Assembly (NCBI RefSeq): GCF_036961565.1 | Contig: NZ_JBAMDD010000012.1 | Location: 1 to 64,000 of the forward strand | Direction of reading: 5' to 3' | Source of the DNA: Chitinimonas sp036961565 | Lineage (GTDB): Bacteria; Pseudomonadota; Gammaproteobacteria; Burkholderiales; Chitinimonadaceae | Length of the DNA: 64,000 nucleotides | In this document: piece after piece, positions 17,601 through 24,125 of the stretch | How the letters are laid out: each line of letters opens with the position of its first letter | How positions within the stretch are numbered: the stretch's first letter is position 1 | Translations under genes and position numbers: made by a program | Notes under the pieces: model-generated | Databases searched by the model: none | Told to the model about the DNA's origin: nothing | Seen by the model: the letters and a program-made list of their open reading frames with translations, nothing else

Positions 17601-18013
17601 TGACCGAAACTGCACTGATGAATCAGCTGTCGGTGGCATCCCATATACTCAAGACCCTGCGGGAACTGGGTTGCAAGGTCGCGCTGGACGACTTTGGTGC
17701 TGGCTTGAGTTCCTTCAACTACCTCAAGCACTTTGCCGTCGATATCATCAAGATAGACGGCAGCTTTGTCCGCAATCTGGATCGCAATCCCACCGATGCC
17801 GCCATTGTCGCCACCATCAACCAACTGGCCCATCAGCTGGGTGCGGCTACGGTAGGGGAGTTTGTCGAGTCGCAGGAGATATTCGACTGCCTGGCCAAGC
17901 TGGGTGTGGATTACGCCCAAGGCTATGCGGTGGGCCGGCCCATCGCACTCGATACCGTGCTGGCCGAGCTGCAGGCCGGCAGCAAGGTGCGCCAGATCCG
18001 CGGGGTGCGCTGA
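14654..18013 (+). CDS. MASE1-PAS-GGDEF-EAL cyclic-di-GMP protein
   Basis: A membrane sensor of about 1119 residues that may both make and break cyclic di-GMP. Order: MASE1 membrane domain (about 1-285), three PAS/PAC modules (about 295-420, 425-545, 550-670), GGDEF (motif 760-764) and EAL (about 860-1105). The GGDEF motif is intact and an inhibitory RxxD site (RNSD) sits five residues before it. The EAL signature reads ELLLR, keeping the Glu, and later residues INLSANS, DDFGAG, KIDGSF and the final Glu region are retained, so phosphodiesterase activity is plausible. ATG 14654 is seven bases from GAGGAG; GTG 14651 would be too close. Confidence 0.92.
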   Translation: MSPALRQDLLTLTLPLFLLYFVLAAVCVGLFKLSGGIAGLWLPNALGMVALLHYPGRWSLILPPVALANLLANLAFGAPLQLTLFFVASNLVEILIGYWALRVHNISTAFDSDMSSTVRVLWAGVFMPPLLASVIGAAAFGTGDMATFQHNWLRWYVSDAIGLLVMLPLLLNSSREAWRNHLAGRQSGDVVMLLALTMGTAYFALVHLPYPFAYIMLPLLLVALRLSVFGTALIGGINALFILTLIGLDWLSPAGAREASTPLHHLPIALTLVPAYFLAVVIEQLRASRAQAAISEARFRGAMEFSAIGMALVSLEGNWLKVNPTLCGWLGYSEQELATMRFQDVTYPDDLQDDLDLVHDILVGRINTYKMEKRYICRNGRVLWVELAVSVVRDEAGTPLYFVSQIENIDQRKRAEEALQLDRARLEQLAQGNGLGQWSWDAERGLLWDGRMHALHAVTEANFRPALNTWAYLMHPLDGEGFERAVRFAANGETQLDVEVRVVLPRGDMRHLRVAARLLPSRPGLPAQLLGSCCDMTDARRAKELLFQAQERLQTTIDTISDAVLLTDALCTVSYMNPAAEAMTGWTLAMAKGVPYEQVFRALHSETGEPVGSPIKLSLQQMHGFCRDEGVTLISKTGERYEIRHTAAPVRASNGEVTGAVLVWHDQTSSHKLQKELSFSATHDALTGVYNRARFEQELQRAVVNAGERNCQHALCFIDIDHFKVVNDSAGHAAGDMLLRELALLLMEQVRNSDTIARIGGDEFALLLLNCDLGKAQEMGNKIIQAVTGLRFPWEGHVYVVGASIGIAPILPSTQGTGEIMGQADVACYAAQQAGGNRVSLYYAGQDDVKRQHHEILLASGLREALEKHRFTLYAQEIVPTASHADFHRHFELLLRMYDHEGGLMSPGVFIPAAERFGLMGSIDRWVIQEVLGNLGPALAAHPHVSVGINLSANSFNDAQFLPYLLQQIAQSAMVPRQLHFEVTETALMNQLSVASHILKTLRELGCKVALDDFGAGLSSFNYLKHFAVDIIKIDGSFVRNLDRNPTDAAIVATINQLAHQLGAATVGEFVESQEIFDCLAKLGVDYAQGYAVGRPIALDTVLAELQAGSKVRQIRGVR

Positions 18014-18021
18014 CCCAGGGG

Positions 18022-18261
18022 TCAGAGTCGCCCGTGCGCTGGCTTCTTGTCGGGCGGCGGTTGGCCATCCTCGAACAGGAACAGCAGCTGGCTGCTACGT
18101 GCGGTTTTCGATCGGAACCCCGCCGCCTGCTGTGCTTGCACATTGGTGGCCGGGGCGGCCGCTTGTGCGGCTACCGCCAGCTGGGGTGTCACCGTCGGCG
18201 GATGGCTGCCAGGTAGGCCAAGCAGGGCGATCCATATCCAAGATCGGGAGAGGTAGTGCAT
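18022..18261 (-). CDS. Small exported hypothetical protein
   Basis: A 79-residue reading frame with a plausible signal peptide (MHYLSRSWIWIALLGLPG followed by a small-residue region) and AAGGGG six bases before its ATG, which is better support than most short frames here. The mature part is polar with GQPPPDKKP near the end. It shares no family I recognise. It lies convergent to the cyclic-di-GMP gene with eight bases between stops. It could still be a chance frame. Confidence 0.4.
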   Translation of the reverse strand: MHYLSRSWIWIALLGLPGSHPPTVTPQLAVAAQAAAPATNVQAQQAAGFRSKTARSSQLLFLFEDGQPPPDKKPAHGRL

Positions 18262-18382
18262 GCTCGTCCCCTTAGGTGGTGAGCGCAGGTACTACGTGCG
18301 CAGATTGATCATCGCCCTCCCAACCTTGACGCAGTCTGGGCGGGTGATTAAAGGGCGTTAATCTGGGAGGTGTGGTGGGTGG

Positions 18383-19393
18383 CTAGGCCTTGCCGCTACC
18401 AGCCTGGCCGGTGCCAGGGTCTGGCTCCTGCCTGTAGAGCGCCAGCACTGCCCGTGCCTCCTGCTGTAGTGCCAGACGTAGCGCTGCCGGCGCGAGTACC
18501 TCGACCTCGGCGCCCAGGCGCAGCAGTTGGCGTGCTGAATATTCCGGTGTCTCGATAGGCATTTCTGCTTCTATCCAGTGCTCGCGCGTACTGGGCCGGC
18601 TGCTGGCCTCTACCTGCTCGGCCGCCATGGGGCTGACTGCGCGCAGGATGCGGCATCCCTCGGCCGACAGTCTGACTGTGGCGATATCTTTCATCAGCCA
18701 TCGCTCGAAATCAGCCACCGAAGCGGGCCAGTGCACGGCCAGGTCGAAGCTGGCAGGGCGGCTGAAGGTGCGCTCCAGGACTGTGATCGACCGTATGCTG
18801 GCGACGCGGTAGCTGCGCGGCGGTTTGCCGCGACGGCTGGCGACCAGATACCAAAGACCCCCTTTCAGCACTAGGCCCAGCGGCTCCAGCTCATGTCGGG
18901 TTTGGCCTTGCCAGTTCTCGTAGTCAATCTGTATGCAGCGCTCGCGCCAGACGGCACTGGCCAGTTCCGGCAGGCAGGGGGCGGTTTCGGCACGGTGATA
19001 CCAGGGCAGTGGGTCGATGTGGAATCGGCGGGCGATGCGTAGTGCCCCCTCGCCAGCGTCTACCGGTAGGCTGGCCATGAGTTTCAACTGCGCGGCTGCG
19101 GCTTCGGCCCCCAGGCCTAGATCCCGCGCTACCGTGGCAATGCCGGCCAGCGGCAAGCTCTCTGCTTCGCCAGGGGTCAGGCCCGTCAGGCGGGTGCGAT
19201 ACCCCGGGTGCAGGGTGATGCCGCCCTGTCGGCCCCGCTCGGCATAGACGGGAACACCGCTGGCGCTCAGCGCATCCACGTCGCGGTAGATGGTCCGTAC
19301 CGACACTTCAAACTCGCGCGCCAGCACCGTGGCCGACAGGCAGCCGCGCCATTGCAACAGCATCAGGATGGAGAGCAGGCGGCTGGATCGCAT
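18383..19393 (-). CDS. YafY-type HTH/WYL transcriptional regulator
   Basis: A 336-residue regulator with an N-terminal DeoR-like winged helix (SATVLAREFEVSVRTIYRD, about 20-40) and a WYL domain in the middle (LEPLGLVLKGGLWYLVASRRG), then a WCX-type tail. WYL domains bind nucleic acid or nucleotide ligands and tune DNA binding. Start 19393 gives the family N-terminus MRSSRLLSILMLL; upstream codons in the open frame are unrelated. It is divergent from the Tat-like exported protein, its likeliest target by position (inference). Confidence 0.88.
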   Translation of the reverse strand: MRSSRLLSILMLLQWRGCLSATVLAREFEVSVRTIYRDVDALSASGVPVYAERGRQGGITLHPGYRTRLTGLTPGEAESLPLAGIATVARDLGLGAEAAAAQLKLMASLPVDAGEGALRIARRFHIDPLPWYHRAETAPCLPELASAVWRERCIQIDYENWQGQTRHELEPLGLVLKGGLWYLVASRRGKPPRSYRVASIRSITVLERTFSRPASFDLAVHWPASVADFERWLMKDIATVRLSAEGCRILRAVSPMAAEQVEASSRPSTREHWIEAEMPIETPEYSARQLLRLGAEVEVLAPAALRLALQQEARAVLALYRQEPDPGTGQAGSGKA

Positions 19394-19592
19394 GGTTGGG
19401 CGGGTATCAGGTGGGGCAAGAAAATACCTGCCACAGGATGTCAGGTATTGAAGCGTAGCATTTCTTCCAGCCTCAGGTGCCCTGTGTGCAAGGGCGCGGT
19501 CGATGCCGGCATGTATTGCGGCGTAGAGCGCCACTGCATGGGTGGCCCCACGGCCCATGCCTCCCCTGCAATCCTGACAACTGGAGATAGAG

Positions 19593-20171
19593 ATGGACCA
19601 AACCCGCCGTACCTTGATGATGGCTGCCGGTGCTGCAGCCCTGTTGCCCGGCACTGCCTTGGCGAGCAACGCCCCTGTGCTGGATGCGGTACCGCCGCTG
19701 CCCAAGCTGCCGACACCGGGCAAGCCTGGCGATTTCAACTTCCTGGCGGGCGAGTGGAAGATACGCCACTGGCGCCTGCCATCTGGGGCAAAGGAGTGGG
19801 ATCATTTCGAGGGCGAGGCCACCTGCTGGACGATCTTGGGCGGCGTAGGCAGCGTTGAGGAATTGCGCATCCCGGCTCGTAACTTCAGTGGCATGGGCTT
19901 GCGCCTGCTCGATGTTGAGCAGCAGCGGTGGTCCGACTTCTGGGTGAATGCCCGCAGCGGCGCGCTGACGCCCCCGGGATTGCTGGGTAGCTTCGAGCAA
20001 GGTGTCGGGCTGTTCTGGGCCGAGGAGGAAGTGGCAGGCCGCAAGACGATCTCGCTCGGTATCTGGGACAGCATCACCCCCCATAGCTGCCGTTGGCGCC
20101 AGGTGGTTTCGGAGGATGGCGGCCAGAACTGGGCGCAAAACTGGGTGATGGAGTGGCGTCGGGCCAAGTGA
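19593..20171 (+). CDS. Tat-like exported DUF1579-like protein
   Basis: A 192-residue protein with a short N-terminus carrying a twin arginine (TRRTLMMAAGAAALL), a pattern close to Tat signal peptides, ending at a typical ALAS cleavage zone. The mature part opens with FNFLAGEWKIRHW, like the calycin/DUF1579 proteins elsewhere in the window. No enzyme motif is visible. It starts 199 bases from the divergent WYL regulator. Confidence 0.7.
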   Translation: MDQTRRTLMMAAGAAALLPGTALASNAPVLDAVPPLPKLPTPGKPGDFNFLAGEWKIRHWRLPSGAKEWDHFEGEATCWTILGGVGSVEELRIPARNFSGMGLRLLDVEQQRWSDFWVNARSGALTPPGLLGSFEQGVGLFWAEEEVAGRKTISLGIWDSITPHSCRWRQVVSEDGGQNWAQNWVMEWRRAK

Positions 20172-20674
20172 TGGCAGGGTACTGACGTACTGGCCCGGGT
20201 TCTGCCTGGGCCGGTGCGGCTGGGCGGTACACCCTATCCATTCCTCGTCGCTTGCTGGCGTCACGCTGCGCCCAGCGATCAATCGCAAGCCGTGACCTAC
20301 CCTGATGCGTGAAACTGGATGTCTGCGGGGGTGGACGGGCGGCTTGGTCAGCCAGGCAAGCGCGCCGAAAAACGATCGCCAGCGGAATTGAGTTGGGTGC
20401 GGCTGCCGAGCGCAGGTGGATTAGTTGCGCGGCATAAGATTTAACTGTTGGTGTCTATATGTGGATTTATTCCATCTTGTTTTATTCAGCAAGGGTAAAT
20501 CGTGTTTGATGCGATGCGACATATGCACTGGATTGCCCAGGTGAAAACTGGGGTGTTGTAATTGATATCTCGCGTAATGTATTGTTTGTTAATGATTTTA
20601 TGGGTAGTTGGTGCGGTCTGATTGCAGCGGCGGTGCAGTGCAGCTTGCCAGGCAGGTATATCAGCGTATTTTCT

Positions 20675-20680
20675 TATAAT
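20675..20680 (+). promoter_or_regulatory. Possible -10 element for the lanthipeptide operon
   Basis: A perfect TATAAT lies 288 bases before the precursor ATG. No good -35 hexamer is correctly spaced (TTGCCA at 20645 is 24 bases away), so an activator may be needed or the real promoter may be closer. Confidence 0.25.
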
Positions 20681-20887
20681 CACGCTTCGATAATGCCAGT
20701 GGCAGATTGCCAAAACGAATAATAAGGTAAGGGTTGGATAGGGGTTTGGGGTACAGGATTAAGATGTGGCGAGATTGATTCAATAACCCGCTATGCATAA
20801 GAAATTGTTCGATTCGCCAAGTTTGTTGGTGTAGCTTGAATTCGGCTGCCGAGCGATGGCAAAAGCGTCTTATCGGCAGCATGGGGA

Positions 20888-20925
20888 GCCCCTGCAAAGT
20901 ACCGGCGGCGATGCTTTGCAGGGGC
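20888..20925 (+). promoter_or_regulatory. Leader hairpin upstream of the lanthipeptide precursor
   Basis: GCCCCTGCAAAG (20888-20899) and CTTTGCAGGGGC (20914-20925) make a perfect 12-bp stem with a 14-base loop, 42 bases before the precursor ATG. There is no T-run after it, so it is not a standard terminator; it may stabilise the mRNA or control translation of the precursor. Confidence 0.55.
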
Positions 20926-20967
20926 CCTCCAACACACTCAATCTACCAACCGTGAGAAGGAAGACTT

Positions 20968-21156
20968 ATGAACAGCATCGACGCAGCAAGCCTTGTTGAC
21001 CTGTGGCGTAATGAAGCCAGCGAAGAGAATCCCGCTGGTTCCTTGTTCGTTAGCGGTGAGTACGCCGAAGCCGACATCACCATGGCCATCCGTCCCTTGA
21101 CCTTTGGCGGCTGTGGCACGGCTTGCACTGGTTCGTCGCGTTATATGTGCTGTTAA
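20968..21156 (+). CDS. Class II lanthipeptide precursor (mersacidin-type leader)
   Basis: A 62-residue precursor. The leader contains LWRNEASEENPAG (12-24); the Trp-basic residue and NPAG motif match leaders of the mersacidin/lichenicidin group. The C-terminal end TFGGCGTACTGSSRYMCC (45-62) has Cys49, 53, 61 and 62 and Ser/Thr at 45, 51, 54, 56 and 57, suited to dehydration and thioether ring formation. Gly47-Gly48 could be the cleavage point, giving a 14-residue core with four Cys and four Ser/Thr; this is inference. SD GAGAAGGA at 20954-20961 lies six bases upstream. The LanM gene follows after 36 bases with no terminator between. Confidence 0.88.
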   Translation: MNSIDAASLVDLWRNEASEENPAGSLFVSGEYAEADITMAIRPLTFGGCGTACTGSSRYMCC

Positions 21157-21192
21157 GCAAACGCATCGAAACCAAGTAGAGAGGTTTATTGA

Positions 21193-24081
21193 ATGATGGT
21201 GTCAGCTATGGACACCAGTAACTTCGATAAATGCCTGGGTTGCCTGATCTCGCCGTACGTTGACGAGCTGGCAACCCAGCTTTTTTCAGTTGCTGGGCTG
21301 CTCGAAGGGGAGTCGCAAGTCATTCTGCGAGTGACGAGCGAAGCGCTACAGGAAGTACTGCACGCCAAGTTGGGGCGCTTGCTGCTGCTGGAACTGAACG
21401 CAGCGCGGGTGACCGGCAAGCTGGTGGCAGAGGACCCCGCCCTGCGCTGGGCCGAGTTCATCGAAATGGCATCGCAACGCCAGTTCTGGGATGACTTGGC
21501 GGGGCCGTACCCTACGATGCTGCGCCGTATCGATACCGTCATCCGGAACCGGTGTGCGGCCTCTTTGCTTTTCGCCCAGCGCTGGGCGGCGGATCGTGCC
21601 GCACTCGCTGAGTTGTGTGGCCAGCCAGTAGGGCGCTTGCTGGAGCTGAGCCTGGGGGCTGGCGATAGTCACCAGCAGGGCCAGACGGTAGGCATCGTCC
21701 GCTGCGAAGGTGGCCGTATCGTTTACAAGCCGCGTTCCATGGCGGTGGATGTGGCGCTGGGAGAGTTTGTCCGCGACATTGCCCAGGCGCATGGCCGTGC
21801 CATGACCATAGGCGTGCCCCGCGTGCTGCTGCGCGGCGAGCATGGCTGGTCTGAGTTTGTGGCGCACCGCTACGCAGCCGATGAGCAGGAGCTTCGGGCC
21901 TTCTACCGTGGCATAGGCCACTGGCTGGCGCTGATGCGCCTGTTGGGCGGCAACGATCTGCATGCCGAGAACCTGATTGCCCATGGCGGCAGCCCTATCG
22001 TGGTGGACTGCGAAACGCTGTTTGCGCCTCGGCTGCCAGTCAGGCCTTCTGGCTTGGGGGCGGCGGTAGACGAGGCCAACCTGCTGGTGAATGAATCGGT
22101 ACTCAATGTGGGCATGTTGCCCGGCCGTGGCCGTGGCTTGGGCTGGCGTGGCGTGGATGTCTCCAGCGTGGGCATGCTACCGGGCCAGCAGCCTGTGCTG
22201 AATGTACCGGGTGTCGTCAATGCGGGCTCTGACCAGGCTAGGCTGGGCCGGACCACCATGGAGATGCCGCGCAGCCAGAACCACCCTAGCCCCGAACCCG
22301 CCTTGGGCACCTATTGGCCGGAGGTGTTGTCCGCATTTGATGAATTGACGGCAACCCTGCAGCGGCTGGATGCTGAGGGTACCTTATATGATCGCCTGCG
22401 GGCCTTTGAGTCATGCCGCATCCGATTTGTCCCCCGGCCGACTGAGGCTTACGCGGAAATCAGCCGCATGCTGTGGCACCCAGTGTCGCTGCACAAGGAG
22501 GGGCCGGCGCGCGACAAGGCGTTTCATCTGCTGGCTACCATGGCGGTCAATTTCATCTCAGCGCCATCCGACCCGCTCGTGATCAATGCCGAGATAGACG
22601 ACCTGCTGGAAGGCGATATTCCATTCTTTACCGCCATCGCCGGGCATGGCGTGCTGGACGGCCCCCGGGATACCCGTTGGCTCAAGCCCTGCAATCTGGT
22701 GGAGGCCGTGCTGGAGGGCTGGCGCGCCGCAGATTTCGACCTGGAGCGCAAGGTCATACGGGCCAGCCTGGTGAGTGCTTTTATCTCGGATGGCTGGTAC
22801 CCAGAAGATGTCTCGATATTGCCGGCGCAGCCCCGTGTCGATGAACTGGAGGTACGCCGACGCGTGCTGGCGGCGCGTATTGTGACGGACATGCAGTCGG
22901 CCGCCATACGCGGCAAGGACGGGACTGCAGCCTGGATTGCGCCGATAGTGGGGGCCAATGGCTGGTCGGTGCAGCCGCTGGAGGACGATATGTACGGCGG
23001 CACCAGCGGCGTGGCGCTGCTGCTGGCTGCCTATCTGAAAGAAGTGGAAGCGGGCCGTGCCGACCCAGTGGCGGGCCTGGACAGCTTGCTGGCCGACGTA
23101 TTGCACTCGCTCAACCTGCTGGAGGACTGGGTGGTCAAGGAGTGGAAGCGCGCCGGCACCCAGAAGATGCGTCCCTTGCAGCCGGGCGGCTATATCGGCC
23201 TGGGCTCGCAGATATGGACTCGGCTGACACTGGCGGCCTGGGGCATGGACGGTGGTGATGGGGTAGCCCGCGCCTGTGCACTGGCCGAGATGCTGCCGGC
23301 GGCAGCCGCTGCCGACGAAGTGAACGATCTGCTGACCGGCCGCAGCGGCGCCATCGTGCCTTTGCTGGTGCTGGCGCGTACAACAGGCGATACCCGCTAT
23401 CTGCGCATGGCCTGCGAGATTGGCGACCAGTTGTGCGACCGTGCCCAGCAGCAGGGCACGACTGCCCATTGGACGCACGAGCGCTGGCCCAAGGGCATAG
23501 GCGGATTTGCCCATGGCGTTACCGGCATAGGCTGGGCATTGGCTTGGCTGGGGCGCGAGTCGGGCCAGCAGCGCTATACCGACATGGCGCAGGCGGCCTT
23601 TGCTTTTGAAGACCAGCTGTATGACGAAGACGAGCAGAACTGGCTGGATTTGCGTGATCTGCCCGTCAGGAGCGTGGCGGCATGGTGCCATGGTGCCGTG
23701 GGCATAGGCCTGGCGCATCTGCACCTGGACCCATACCTAGCGGAGCCAGCCAATCGGCAGCGCGTGCGGATTGCCGCAGCGGCAGCCTGGCGCGCCGGCT
23801 TTGGCCAGAATCATTGCCCCTGCCATGGCGATCTGGGTGCCTGGGAGCTGTTGCATCGCGCCATGGCATTGGGTGAGGCACCCGAGGGGCTGACCCGTGA
23901 GCAGGTTTTGTCCTTGATATTGACCAGTATCGAAGATCATGGGCCGGTTAGCGGGATTGCCCGCAATACCTTCGCGCCGGGTTTGTTGTCCGGCTTGGGG
24001 GGCGTGGTGTACCAGTTGCTGCGAGCCCACCCGGACTGCGATCTGCCTTCTGTCTTGACCTTGGGTGGGGGTGGGCTCTGA
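21193..24081 (+). CDS. lanM: Class II lanthipeptide synthetase LanM
   Basis: A 962-residue bifunctional enzyme that phosphorylates and eliminates Ser/Thr, then adds Cys to form thioether rings in the peptide encoded just upstream. The N-terminal dehydratase (DUF4135) shows GDSHQQG (157-163), KPR (179-181), NDLHAEN (254-260) and DCE (272-274), the kinase-like active site. The C-terminal LanC-like cyclase shows YGGTSG, WCHG (831-834) and CPCHGD (875-880), giving zinc ligands Cys832, Cys877 and His878. All key residues are present and length is normal, so it should be active. Its GC content matches the host. Confidence 0.95.
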   Translation: MMVSAMDTSNFDKCLGCLISPYVDELATQLFSVAGLLEGESQVILRVTSEALQEVLHAKLGRLLLLELNAARVTGKLVAEDPALRWAEFIEMASQRQFWDDLAGPYPTMLRRIDTVIRNRCAASLLFAQRWAADRAALAELCGQPVGRLLELSLGAGDSHQQGQTVGIVRCEGGRIVYKPRSMAVDVALGEFVRDIAQAHGRAMTIGVPRVLLRGEHGWSEFVAHRYAADEQELRAFYRGIGHWLALMRLLGGNDLHAENLIAHGGSPIVVDCETLFAPRLPVRPSGLGAAVDEANLLVNESVLNVGMLPGRGRGLGWRGVDVSSVGMLPGQQPVLNVPGVVNAGSDQARLGRTTMEMPRSQNHPSPEPALGTYWPEVLSAFDELTATLQRLDAEGTLYDRLRAFESCRIRFVPRPTEAYAEISRMLWHPVSLHKEGPARDKAFHLLATMAVNFISAPSDPLVINAEIDDLLEGDIPFFTAIAGHGVLDGPRDTRWLKPCNLVEAVLEGWRAADFDLERKVIRASLVSAFISDGWYPEDVSILPAQPRVDELEVRRRVLAARIVTDMQSAAIRGKDGTAAWIAPIVGANGWSVQPLEDDMYGGTSGVALLLAAYLKEVEAGRADPVAGLDSLLADVLHSLNLLEDWVVKEWKRAGTQKMRPLQPGGYIGLGSQIWTRLTLAAWGMDGGDGVARACALAEMLPAAAAADEVNDLLTGRSGAIVPLLVLARTTGDTRYLRMACEIGDQLCDRAQQQGTTAHWTHERWPKGIGGFAHGVTGIGWALAWLGRESGQQRYTDMAQAAFAFEDQLYDEDEQNWLDLRDLPVRSVAAWCHGAVGIGLAHLHLDPYLAEPANRQRVRIAAAAAWRAGFGQNHCPCHGDLGAWELLHRAMALGEAPEGLTREQVLSLILTSIEDHGPVSGIARNTFAPGLLSGLGGVVYQLLRAHPDCDLPSVLTLGGGGL

Positions 24082-24125
24082 GCCAAAGCGCTGAAGAAAG
24101 TACGCTGGATACGCCGTTCTGGCGC

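Larger units (their letters stand above)
20172..20967. other. AT-richer leader region of the lanthipeptide locus
   Basis: Almost 800 bases without a convincing gene. From about 20430 the sequence is clearly AT-richer than its surroundings, in contrast to the GC-rich lanM gene. It holds a possible -10 element and a strong hairpin just before the precursor gene. This is the expected place for control of the locus and possibly for a recombination boundary. Confidence 0.5.

Noticed and set aside
15992..17920. 642-residue minus-strand frame
   Set aside because: Mirror of the GGDEF-EAL coding region; His/Gln-rich, no motif.
20661..20897. Minus-strand 78-residue frame as a second precursor peptide
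   Set aside because: No leader motif, no Cys-rich end and no ribosome binding site.
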